A stretch of DNA of 64,000 nucleotides from Mya arenaria (lineage: Eukaryota > Mollusca > Bivalvia > Myida > Myidae), in NCBI RefSeq assembly GCF_026914265.1, contig NC_069132.1, positions 29,134,932 to 29,198,931 of the forward strand. The letters run 5' to 3'. A program made the translations under genes and the position numbers. Below, one piece after another: positions 1-12,600 of this stretch; the first letter of the stretch is position 1; the number at the start of each line of letters is the position of its first letter. The notes under the pieces were generated by a model, which ran no database searches, was not told the origin of the DNA, and worked only from the letters and a program-made list of their open reading frames with translations.

Positions 1-546
1 GCATCAGTCCAACAGAACAATTTGAAGAATGAAAGCTGAAGAACAATTTCGGTTTAAAGGACACTTAAAGGACTAAAAATTGAAAGTTAGACTACTTTTC
101 TTCGGAAAAAATGACGATATTGGGTAATGTGTTCCAATATCCCAGCAGACCTTATCAGCACTGATTGGTTTAACCCTACCCCAAGCACCTGCAGTATTAT
201 CACGTGATAGTTGTGTAGTAAATCTTAATACTGATATTTAATAATGGCTAAAGCTTGTTAGTATGCTTTTTTTTAAAAGTAACAAATTTAATGAAAACTA
301 CACCCAACCTATTGGATAAAATATAATTTCGAACACTACTCCTCCAGTAACTTAGTTTTAATAATAATAACAATTTGACATACTTGAATTTCTATTTTTG
401 ACAACTATTATCACACAAGCAGTAATAATGACACGATCCATGTACAACATGGGTTTGGATTTATGAGCAAACAGTTTAGAAAAGCGATGCCAAAACGGAA
501 GGGGGGGGGGGTGTTAAGAACGAAATGACCGTGGAACGAAACTCAC
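1..546. other. Intron of the SLC5A-like gene; nothing else recognised
   Basis: AT-rich sequence with a short poly-G run near 502-512. A stop-free minus-strand stretch near 120-195 follows a possible acceptor, but it does not resemble the expected next SLC5A segment, so I do not call it. Confidence 0.5.
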
Positions 547-633
547 CACCCAGTCAGGGAAGGGGGATGTTGCGCCAAGAAGAAACAGACCCACCGCCGG
601 ACCACCCGTTGACCCGACTGCAACCGCCGTTAT
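547..633 (-). CDS. SLC5A-like gene, exon 13 (last exon in window)
   Basis: Codes ITAVAVGSTGGPAVGLFLLG and ATSPFPDWV, equivalent to the VGGPLLGLF.LG..FPW region of SLC5A8. The acceptor is ATGTTTCAG and the donor GTG|GTGAGT, phase 0. The following exon was not found in bases 1-546 and is expected to the left of the window. Confidence 0.88.
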
Positions 634-3600
634 CTGAAACATAGCTTCCATTTAACGAGAATGTTATATTAAAGGAAAACGTAGAAATGTTTTCGTTTTA
701 ATTTAAATTCGAAATAATCTACACGTACTTGTCTTGAAATATTACAGAACATTTCCACATCACACGACGTATGTCGGTATCTACGGTGATTTCGAAAGAT
801 GCTGAACGTCACTGTTCACGTTTATAAGCAACAAAGCGCCAAAGCATTCTTCCGTCAACAACATAGTATTTACTGTGTCAAATCAATTTTAAAAAATAAG
901 GTTTTGACCTTTGATCTGTAAGGTCAATAAAATTTATTGCTAGATTTTCATCCATATATTTGGCGGGGTGACATTTTTTTTCGTATATGCCTGTTTCGCA
1001 TTTGAATATGTGTTCATGCTTTTTCTTATTGCACAAGGGACCATAAGCATGAGTTTCTAGACGAACCATGAACACGATCGTAACAATTCTTCTTTTTTAC
1101 ATGTGAATTTTATACATCGACACTTTAAATATGAATAAACGCCGTTCCCGGACAGAACCGGGCCGATACGCAAAAACAGACTCTAGTTCAACATTTTTAT
1201 TTGAGGGAATAAAATTTAAGGGGATGGGGGGGGGCGGAAAAATAGGGGGCGGGCGGGGATTTATAGGCGCCTACACCATACCTGTCCTACTGGCCCATGA
1301 AGACGTCTCAGGAGATATGCCACGCCCACCACAGCACAACCGTAGCAAAGGGCTAAAAGTAATGTTTACTTGTTATAGTTAATTGTAACATTCAAAAAAA
1401 TCTGAATTACACTTGGTGCGTTTTATATTTGTTTAAGACAATGACAAATTCATATTAGAAAATATCGTTAATATAAACTTTATCAATTCTGCATTTTACA
1501 CCAAAAATAAAACCGTTGCTAAAATACAAGCAAGCTGTTACGGAAAATCGTGCATTGTTCATTCGTTCACTTTTAATTTATGTGATGGTGACCACGGTTA
1601 CCTATAAGTTTTGCGTAAGCAGTTTTTCTTGTCTGTGTGACATTTTTCAAACAGTAGGGGAGTAGATCCTGAAGCGTGTTTGCTGTCAATGAGCTGATTC
1701 CCGACGACAAGGAACTGAGCAAGTAGAATGAACGTACTTTTATAACTATATTATTGTAAAATTGTGTTGGATAGTGCTACTGTTTGCACATAAATATAGG
1801 GTTTTAAGGTGTGTGTTTTTTTTCTAAAAAAATCCATCAGATATAATTGTTGAACACTCGTCCACATACGAAAGGATATTTTCTTATACTAGTATATAAT
1901 TGCCGCTATAAAAGACATTAAACAATGTAAACCTGCGCGTCAGAATTCGATTCCATGCGATTTTACCTGCGTGAGGCACTGATGTTTTACCGGAGGGAAG
2001 CACTGAGGTTTTACATGAGGGAGGCACTGAGGTTTTATCTGCGGGAGGCACTGAGGTTTTACCTGAGGGTAGCACTGAGGTTTTACCTGAGAGAGGCACT
2101 GATGATTTATCTGCGGAAGGCACTGAGCGGAAGGCACTGAGGTTTTACCTGAGGGAAGCACTGAGGCTTTACCTGAGGGAGGTACTGAGGTTTTATCTGC
2201 GGGAGGCACTGAGGGTAGCACTTAGGTTTTACCTGAGAGAGGCACTGATGTTTTATCTGCGGAAGGCACTGAGCGGAAGGCACTGAGGTTTTGCCTGAGG
2301 AAGGCATTGAGGTTTTAGCTGCGGAAGGCTCTGAGGGTTTACCTAAGGGAGGCACTGATGTTTTACCTGAAGGAGGCTCTGAGGTTTTACCTGAGGGAGG
2401 CACTGAGGCTTTATCCGAGGGAGGCGCTGATGTTTTACTTGGGGGTGGCACTGAAGCTTTACCTGAGGGAGGCGCTGATATTTTACATGAGGGTGGCACT
2501 GAGGCTTTACCTGAGGGTGGTACTGGGGCTTTATCTGAAGGAGGCACTGAGGTTTCACCTGAGGGTGGCACTGAGGTTTTACCTGAGGGAGGCGCTGATG
2601 TTTTACCTGAGGGTGGCACTGAGGTTTACCTGAGGGTGGCACTGAGGTTTTACCTGAGGGTGGCACTGAGGCTTTACATGAGGGAGGCGCTGATGTTTTA
2701 CCTGAGGGTGGCACTAAGGTTTTACCTGAGCGAGGCACTTTGTTTTACCTGAAGGAGGCACTGAGACTTTACCCGAGGGAGGTGCTGGTGTTTAACCTGA
2801 GGATGCACTCACGTAAACCCTGAGGGTGGCACTGATGTTTTACCTGTGGGATGCACTGATGTTTTACCTGAGGGAGGCACTAAACATCGCCGCAAGAAAT
2901 ATCCCCGTCAGTCCAGGTGTGCTACTCAGCACGTTCATCACGAAGAATGGAACCAACTGAAATATTCCATCCAAGAAGTTACTATTTCAAATTTGGCTAG
3001 TTATTTTCACATTCCGATTGAGAGTTTATTAGTTCAAGACGTCACATAAAACTTAATAAATGAAAGTGACGTCACGTCAGATGTTGGCGTCAATTTCCAG
3101 TCGACGCCAACATCTGATGCGACGTCATGAATGAACTACAAAATTGTCATTGCAGAGTTATTAGTAGCAATAGATTTCCATAGCATCCCACGAAATATTT
3201 TGCTGACTAATTAGCCAGAACATGTTATTACCTATGTTAACTAACGCGTATTAACCTTAATGCTTTCGCCTCATTAGGCATTCATGATTGTTTTAATTAC
3301 ATTTCAGATGAATAAATGCGATGCATCGTTAAAGCTGCACTCTCACAGATTTACCATTTTTACAACTTTTATTTTTTGTCTTGGAAAGAGCAAATTTTTG
3401 GCGTAAATACCAACCAATGATGTATGATTGCTGACAAAAAATCAGAGTGTAGATTTTCAGATTTCCGTGCGGTTTAAACGGTTTAAGAAAAATGCATAAA
3501 ACATCAATTGTTCAACTTAAATGTAAAAATTGCGATCTAATTTTTAGTCAGCAGTCTTATATAAATGGTGTCCATTGTTTTTCGCAAAAAAATGGCTCGT

Positions 3601-6600
3601 TCAAAAAGACAAAAAGTAAAAAAGTTGTCAAAACGTTCAATCTGTGCAGTTTTAATGTAAGTTATCCATCATTAAAACAAACAATTACTACTGCTAAAAT
3701 ACAAAATCTTAAAATAGTTCAAGGTTGGCTCCAGGATTCGACGTTCTAGGGGGCGTAACTTAGGGACGCTACCTTTGGACTTGCACCTCTCCCTCTCTCT
3801 CTCAGACACGGAATGTATTTGATTAAAGTGTTGGCAGGGGGTTGGGGTTATCCCCATGGAAATTTAAACAATTTCTCGTCCGAAGTGGTGAATCTTGAGG
3901 GAATTTAATTAACGTTTACTAGTATTTAAATGTATTATGTAAACATCAGATGGCGTGGATATTTACGCTGGTCAATATATTCGCGAATTTTGTCAATTTG
4001 CGAAATTCGCAAACATTTCCACGTCGCGAACCACTTATACAGTATGTCAATATAAAAACAACAAGACATTATGTATCACCTGGTTTGGGTTTTCTATTTG
4101 CCCGCTCTCGAGAGGATCACATTGGTGGCTTGAAAAATAAGCGAACACAGAGATCCCCGTCAGTTGAAGGACCAGAATGAAAAACATTGATATAGGGATA
4201 TTCAACAGAGCTGATCTGGAAAGAAAAAGTCACGAAATAAAGCACTGACCACGCCCCAATATCACATAAATACTCAAGTCACATATTAATCTCAATAATA
4301 ACCTATGATGTTATGGGGTAAAACGAGCTCAATCTGAGATTGAGATTTGACTTAAGTATTTTCGAGATATTGGATCCAGGCGCAGATATTACGAACAGTC
4401 TATGGGGTAAAACGAGCTCAATGTGAGATTGAGATTTGACTTAAGTATTTTCGAGATATTGGATCCAGGCGCAGTGATTACGAACAGTCTCAAGTCTCAG
4501 TTCAGACTCAAGACTCATTATGGAAAAACTTCATTTCATTGTGATGTTCCTTCTATTAAAAGATTAATGCTAAAATTTGCTGAAATGTATAACTATTTGA
4601 ATGTTTTAATATTGTTTCATATAAATATGATTTTTGTTTCTTCATAAAAATGCTTCTCTGAGTCGGAGTCTAGACTTGGACTTGAGAGTGTTCGTAGTCA
4701 TGGCCACAGGCTTGCATATATATCTGATGAAAAATAAAATAACATTAAAACACGTAGCGTCAATGAAGCGGAATGCTACATGTACGTGTTTTTAAACGTT
4801 GGTACGTTATTGCAAGCCGAGATTTACTTCACACGTACTGATTTAAACGAAAAATGGTCAAAAAAGCAGAATTATGCGATCTCGGGGTGGTTTTAAAGTA
4901 AACCCGCACCCATCGGCTGCATTTATGGCATGTGATAAAGGAGAAAGCCTAAACGGTGAATTATACCTTCTTTAATGGTGCAGTCACACTATAGCGTATG
5001 GCATTAACGTATGTGAGCGTACGATAAAAATTGCTCATGTACGCTCGCATACGCTGATATACGTTAGGGGTATGTTAGGCGTAAGTTGTTAACGTTCCAA
5101 GCACGCTGACATACGTCAGTGTGCGTTCTTATATGCAGAGGCCAAATATTGTTTTTGAACATGTTAAAAAAAATCAGCGTATGCGAGCGTATAGCATATA
5201 CGTTATGCATATGCTCATCATACGCTAGACATAAGCTTGATACGCTAGAGTGACGCTAAAGGTACGTTACTCATATGTCAAGTACGCATCTCATACGATG
5301 GCATGAAAGTGGTCAGTTGAGCTGTAAATATATATAGGGTTACACTTCCTCATCTTCGTCAGTTGTAGATCGACAGAGAGAATATGGAGGTAGCTCTTCT
5401 CCAACACCATTGCGAACTTTTAACAATTTATTATGCTCAACGAAATAGAAGACAAGGAAGAAGGAGGAGGGGAATAAGACGCCAAATCTGGGTGAGACCA
5501 TGGATTGGACGACGACGTCAGTTTGGCCTGTATGACCAGCTCATGGTTGAACTCAGAAATGAGGACCAGAGATCGTTCAAAAACTTCTTGCGTATGCCCC
5601 CTGAGATGTATGATGAGCTGCTACAGAGGGTGGGTCCAAACATCATACTAGGTACATGCCTTCCCTAAAGCCCAGTCTGAAGCTTGCATTGACGTTGCGT
5701 CATCTTGCCTCTGGAGGCGCTTATGCAAACATGCAGTATGGAGGGAGGGTCCCGCATAACACCATGTCAGTCGTTGTTAGAGAGGCCAAAAGCCAAGCCA
5801 TAATCGATGAGTATTTGCCTGAGGTGATGAACTGCCCCACTAATCCAGGGATGGCGTGACATATCTGTCAAATTCCTCAAAAAGTGGAACTTCCCATCTT
5901 AAGGATGCTGCCAGACTCAGCAACTCTCTTCTGCGAGGACTCGAGGATGTCATTGTCTGGATTCTGAGGTCTTTTTCTAGACGATGAATAGACAGAGTTA
6001 GGCTCCTCCAGGTCTTTCTGCATCTCAGCACATGCAGTCTCAGCTCAAACGTTACTCATAAGCTCACATACGTTATGCAAACGTTACTCATAAGCTCACA
6101 TACGTTATGCATACGTTACTCATACGCTTGCAAACGCTACCCACACGGTGATAAACGCTACACTGACGGTGACTTAAGTTGACATACGCTAACATACGTA
6201 CGCAAACGTTTCTCATGCGCTACCTGTACGCCGGTTATACGTTATACAAACGCTGTTCACACCCTATTCATACGTTTGTAAAGGACTGTCGTTGATAGCT
6301 CGGGTTTAAACGCTCGAAAACTGTGCGTATAAGTATTTTTTCTAAAATTTTCACACGCAATACATACGTTTCTATCATACGCTAGAGTGTGACTACAACA
6401 TAAGGTTAGAGATGTAACATTTCGAGCCAAAGTAGTGGTCGTGTACAACGATTAAAGACATCGTAATGGATCGTAATTGAAAAATGAACAAGTGGCGCGG
6501 CACTGCTTAAATGGTTAAATGGTTAAATGGTTGTCGGCCAGGCTATGTGCACGTCACCTTGGCTCTTTTGCAACGCCGAAGTGTATCAAACCCAAGGGGG

Positions 6601-9600
6601 CTCAGAGCCTTCAAACAAATTAGGAATAAACTGGGACATATCGTATATTGCACAAACCTTTCAGCGTCTTTTTGAATTTTAATCGACGAAATCCGTTGAA
6701 TGGATGACTGCCCAAAGAAGTTAGGTAGACTGTTAAACAACCCGTTGATGATGCATCCCCATACCGTGTGTCGTACCCGGGGATCGCCACTTATACTGTT
6801 CAAAAGTTGAAATGATTTAGTTGAACTATTTCGTCAAAATGTAGAACAGATGCATTACATGAATACATTTTGGTATTTTTTTTATTTACATAAATAGTTC
6901 ACAAAGAAATATATAAGGTAAACAATGGGTAATCCATACCTCTTCACACCGTAGATAGAACATAATTATTTTAAAGCAATTAGGCTTACAATCTAAAAAT
7001 GTTAAATTTACAGTCAAACCCCATTGGATCGAACTCCCAGGGACTGGCAAAAATACCTCAATCCTCGTGAAATTGAAGCCAAACGGAAATGCCTACCTTC
7101 AGTATACAGAAATCGGTTCTGATATTCATTTCGAGCTTACAAGAAAATCGAGCAAAGCGAGTTCGAGCCAACGGGGTTCGACTGTAGTCCGTTTGTATCA
7201 TTTATTATCCACCAAAACATCACACAAGTAAGGCTCACCGTCTCACAACGTAAGGTAGCTTACTCCACAAAGAGTAATTTAATTAAATCAATAATACTTA
7301 CTGTCTAAAAAATATAATTTTCTTACATGTCAAATCTGATTCGTTTTCCTTCGTCAGCCAGACTGAATATCTTAGAAAGGCTGCCTATTTCTACGCCAGC
7401 CTGTTTATAAAATGCAAACATATAAATTATCGCGTGTATAGTGTTTGATAAACTACAAATAGTTATTCTCCAGAAAAGGGGTAGTTTGAACCAAAATGTT
7501 GAAATAGCAGTCTCATTTAGGGTTTCAATGCGATGTATGCAAAACCGATAATGCCATAAAACCGATAGTGTCACAAAACCGATAATCCCACAAAACCGAT
7601 AATGCCGAAGTATGGACAACTTGCTGTAAGCTTTACACAATATTTGAACATCAACGACAGTGTAAGATATGTGAATTCCGGACCAAAAGTGATCTATATT
7701 TGACCAAAGGAACACAAAGCCTACCATTATCAAAACCACCGTGATGCCGCCATACAGCATCATAAACTGAAACACATCTGTCCAAATTACAGACCGCATT
7801 CCACCCTGAAAGAATTATACTGATAATATACTTTCATTCTTACTCTTTCACTCGTTCAGACTATTCGATTATTTCATTTTTTTTTCATAATAGCTAGTTG
7901 AATCCTTTGTTCGAAACACCTGTCGTAACATCGTATTACATTTGTAGTTCAACGACTTACGATGGCCGTGTAAATGGTTCCGACGGCCCCCATAACAACT
8001 ATCGACAACCACAGCGGGATGTTGACCACTATAAAAATATTAATGTGCTATATTAGGCCTAAAAAAATATGTCTGTTTCCTGTAACATGCTAAAAAAAAG
8101 ATGGGTCGGTCGGTAGGGATTTTTTTTTTTTTTTTTTTTAATTTTTTTTTTAAATGTCAGAATGATCCAATATTCAAGTTTATTTCAGGTGAATTATTTT
8201 AATAAGAATTCAGTGTGATATATAGATTCAATCTTTCTGCCACTTATAAGCTAAAACTGCTAGCTTGACAGCCATCAAAACATAAAATACATCATCATTG
8301 TAATAAATCAAGACTAAGTGATTTTTTTCACATCTATATATAGGTGAAGCTTGACAAAGAAACAGCATTGTTAAGTTATTTTTAGCCATGGTACATGTAT
8401 TTCAGTTGTAGAATGCATCCTGTTGAAGGGCAAGCCATGGGTTCGACTCCCAGCGGTGGCAACATTATGTGCAATTTTGAGCATTGTCAGTATGTTCACC
8501 AGGGAAGCAGTTCATCTTTGCAAATATAACCCAGTGAAAGAGTGAATCAAAGAACATTTAGACAATTTATTTTTGGCAAATGTTTTAAACAAAACTTTCA
8601 AAATGCATACATTTTCTAATAATAAAACATGATATTATTGCACAGACTATTTTAAGATAGACTGTGTAATAATATCAAGTTGTATTACAATTAAATGTAC
8701 ATGACAACTATTATAAAATAAAATGCTGTTACAACAAGAACAGGCAAGAATCTCCACAAAACATAATTTTATATAAATCAATACTTCGATTGATAAATTA
8801 CTAGAATCAATGACTAAACCATTCAACTCTTAGAGGCTGTCAGAATTGTACAGATCTTTGGGACCAGTGTAGACCCATGGTCTACGCTGTTCACTGCTTG
8901 GACACTTAAACCTTACCTGCTGACTCGACAGCGAACAGTGTAAAATAACAGATTGGACTGGAATATGTTTAAATAGACTAGAATCAGTATTAAAAAAGCT
9001 TAGACTGACTAATAAAAAGTAATACCATTTTCTTTTTTAAACAGTAAAACAGCAAAACTAGTACACGTACAGTACCTTAAATAGTTTCCACAACTTAATT
9101 TTTTAACAATTTTCAGTGTTTTAAAAAGATCTGCTGTATTAGATCCACTCTTCATTCTGTAAATATCTCAAGCACGATAATCAATGTAACTTTCAATAGA
9201 ATACCTTGTTGTTTTTTTCCTTTTCTGGACTTGACTGGACTACGGGGGTCAAAACATTCCCAGAGTCAAAACTTGGTAAAATATGTTCTGACTCAGACGA
9301 AAATATTATTTAGTTAATGCATCTTCGTTATGTAATCCAGTGCATCCTTGTCAAATTCCAATATGCACCAGCGATTGTTTAGTTGCAACGACATCTTTCT
9401 TACTTTAACTTTCACTTTCAGGTTTATCTTTTTTTCCGGAAGTAAACAAAAACATTTAACGTTCCTATTGCCAGTATTGCAACATCGTATTTTTCATAAA
9501 TGGCAAAACCATAACAGTTTTGTTATAGAACCACGGACCTATAAACCAGGTCCGTGATAGAACTAAACTATAACACTGACAACGATCTACGTAGTTCTCC

Positions 9601-12600
9601 TTTCACTTTCATTAAAATTGACAGGAAGTTAGCGTGCACCTGTTTTCCGTGATTTTTAGACCATGTGGTATGAAAAATGTTTATTTTTCTGTTAACTCAT
9701 TAAAAACTTATAAGAATATTTTTTAATTAACTGGAGATATAATAAAAAAAAACTTAAAATAAATGAACAAAATATATCCTAGCATTGTTCTTTTTCAAAA
9801 CCATTGCACTTAGCGAAAAAGCGGAAGGTATCCGTTAATTTGCATAATGGGCGGAGTTAATACTACGTCATTGAGTTTGAGCGCTGCTAATTGACCTTAC
9901 GACAGGATTTGATTGACAGGTCCTATCAGCCAATCAGAATGCAGGGCTGATAAGCCGTGTTGCTATCCGCCATTTTGTCCGTCAAACTGACCAGAGTCCG
10001 TCATATACATGCGCTGGCAATTCCTCGCCTTTTTAAGTATTATGGTAAAAAGGTGTTGTCATGGCACTTGTAATTCGGATACAAGGTAGCCAGGCCGACT
10101 AAAGATGGCTTCCAATTCGTTCCGTATTCGAAACCAGCGAGTTATTTAGAAAAATGCAAGTGCTGAATCAGACTCTGTGGAAGACCTCATCAACAGCTGA
10201 ACTTGGAAATTTTGAAAGATCGTTCAAAGGCGAAACATCTATAAGTCTGTACAAAAGTATTTTTTTGAACAAAACTACTTATTTCAATCCGCTCAAAATT
10301 TATTTAATACTGAAATTGTCCGTGCATGACCTAAATAAGTGTTACTATTTTTAAACTATAAACATCGTACATTTATGCTTTGGCTTGTGTTGTCAAATCG
10401 GCATTAATGGCCATTTAATATCAGGTTCAACATGGACACGATTGATTTCATTCAAGATAGAGGTACTTTTGTTGATACCGTTATGTAGTTTTTATAAACT
10501 GCTTTGCTTTCAAAGTAAATCAGGAAATATCTTACAACTAAATTTTTGTCCGAACCATCGCATGCTTCCGAATCTCATCTACTCGTATGGTTCCTATGTA
10601 AACAATGGCTTTTGTAGCTGTCATTCCGACACATTTCATAGATTTCTTATTTTCATATCAGCACTTTGTCGACGGGAAATCCAATCAAGAAAACCCTGAC
10701 CCTCAAGCAGCTAATGTATTTGACCAGCTCACACCAGCTAGGCCTCCTCCAAAACTCAGATAAATATTTGAGCCACCAAAAAAAACGAGAACAGATCGGT
10801 CTGAATCGTTAAGGTATTATTTTCTGTATAAAACAATTTATTTCATTGCACATTTATATCAATTATTATGTTCATTAGAACTTGATTCCGCCAAACATGT
10901 GCTGTAAAGACTTAGACTTATTATGAATAAAGAACAAGTCAAACGTGTACATATTTTCATTGTTATTCTTATATTTTGGGCCATTTACGTAATTCTACAA
11001 TATTTAATGATAGTTCATCCAATGTTCAGAGTCCGGATCACATGCACACTCGATTAACAGTATTCTTAAAGTTGCACTCTCACAGAATTCTAGTTTGACA
11101 CTTTTTGTCTCAGAATCGGCTTATTTTGACATTCTTTAAATTAAGAACTAATATATAAATCACAAAGCAAACTTCTCCGAGCCAAAATATGATAAATGCA
11201 ATCAAATCCTGTGTAAGTTGTCAAAGTGATCAATCTGTGAAAGTGCAGCTTTAACAGTGAAAAATAACTTCTGCTAATGCTATATATTTTAAAATATATT
11301 TGCCATTGCAATAAAGAGATATTCATCTACAATATCATACATAAACACCAAAGAAATATCAAAGTTTAAGTAATGTTTGCAAAACAACAATGTATTTAAT
11401 AAATCTGATATTAAATATGCAACAACTGGTGTTATAATCCAGAACTGAAGCTAACATCATAGAGGTACATCCTTCCAAGAATCCATCAAAACAACATGCT
11501 GAACAACTTCAAGAACTCTCTTCAAAAGACCACACTTTCCTGAAATAAATAAAAGATGCCAACATTAAAATAAATCAGTTACATGTATTGTTAAATATTT
11601 TAATACTAGCTGTAAATGCTACTGCCTTTGATGTTTGCTTTCTACATGTATATCATAATGAAATATTGACAAGATAATAGCTAATGTTTTGTGGTTGTTG
11701 TTTTTCTCTGGACAAATAGTCCATTACTTTTGTACAGCAAAGTAAAACTGAATGTTATAAAAAGCTTTAAAATAGGTCCTACCGATTATTTGTAAAACTT
11801 GTCATCACTGGTTTTCTCTTGCGGTTGACATTGCCTGGACTGGCAAATATCGTGTGTGTGTGGGGGGGGGGGGCGGTTTCCGGTCTTATGCTAGGTCCCC
11901 TGTTGCGGTAGGCTTGTTGAAGACAATTATAAGGGGACTTCCTTATCTCCATCAATCAGAATACTTTAATGGTGTCAACGGTAAATAGCAGGAGACCCTC
12001 CACCAGCCTTAACCGGTAAATGGGGGGAGGGTAGTGTGTGTGGGTTAGAACCAGCTGCCCGGTCAGCTTAGTTGGTTAGAGCGCCGGGCTAGTGTTCTGG
12101 TGGTTGTGAGTTCGAGCCCCACACCGGGGGCAATTTTCCTCCCAGGTCTTCTTTTACAGCCAGAGTGTGTGAACATGTTCCAAAATTTCTGTAAGAACAA
12201 AAATCAAAGCATGTGAATGTTTGAGCAATGCAAAAGTTACAGATTGGTATCACCCACAATTGTCACTTGTCAACTATTACATTATTATTCATAAGGGGGA
12301 GTGTTCAATCGCTTAGAACTGAAACTTTTTATACATAACTCCAATAAACCATTTCTGCTCATACTATAGAATACAAGGTAATACTGTATAGCTGGCATGT
12401 AACTGTTATTTAATGTCACTTCCGGGTTCCCCATTCGGGCCATTTATGATTTACTCATATTGTGCGATGATTTAATCTTTGTTTCAACAATACTGTAAGA
12501 AGGACCGGTGTTATTAAAAGTTAAACTTACCCTTGTTTGCATTTACAGTATCCGTCACACACACGCTTTTCCTTTGTATCGATGTCAATGTTGACAACAT

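Noticed and set aside
120..195. Possible next exon of the SLC5A-like gene after GCAG
   Set aside because: The in-phase translation lacks the hydrophobic segment expected at that point of the protein.
1884..2752. Repeat proteins of PPSGKTSV or LPEGGTEV type on both strands
   Set aside because: Products of the 24-bp array, which lies in an intron of the SLC5A-like gene; open on both strands because 24 is a multiple of 3.
7401..7724. Single 158-codon minus-strand gene spanning 7323-7799
   Set aside because: The stretch between exon 6 and exon 7 has donor and acceptor sites and no similarity to the family; it is an intron that happens to lack stops.
12057..12131. Functional tRNA-Thr gene
   Set aside because: Mismatches in acceptor and T stems; better explained as a SINE head or pseudogene.
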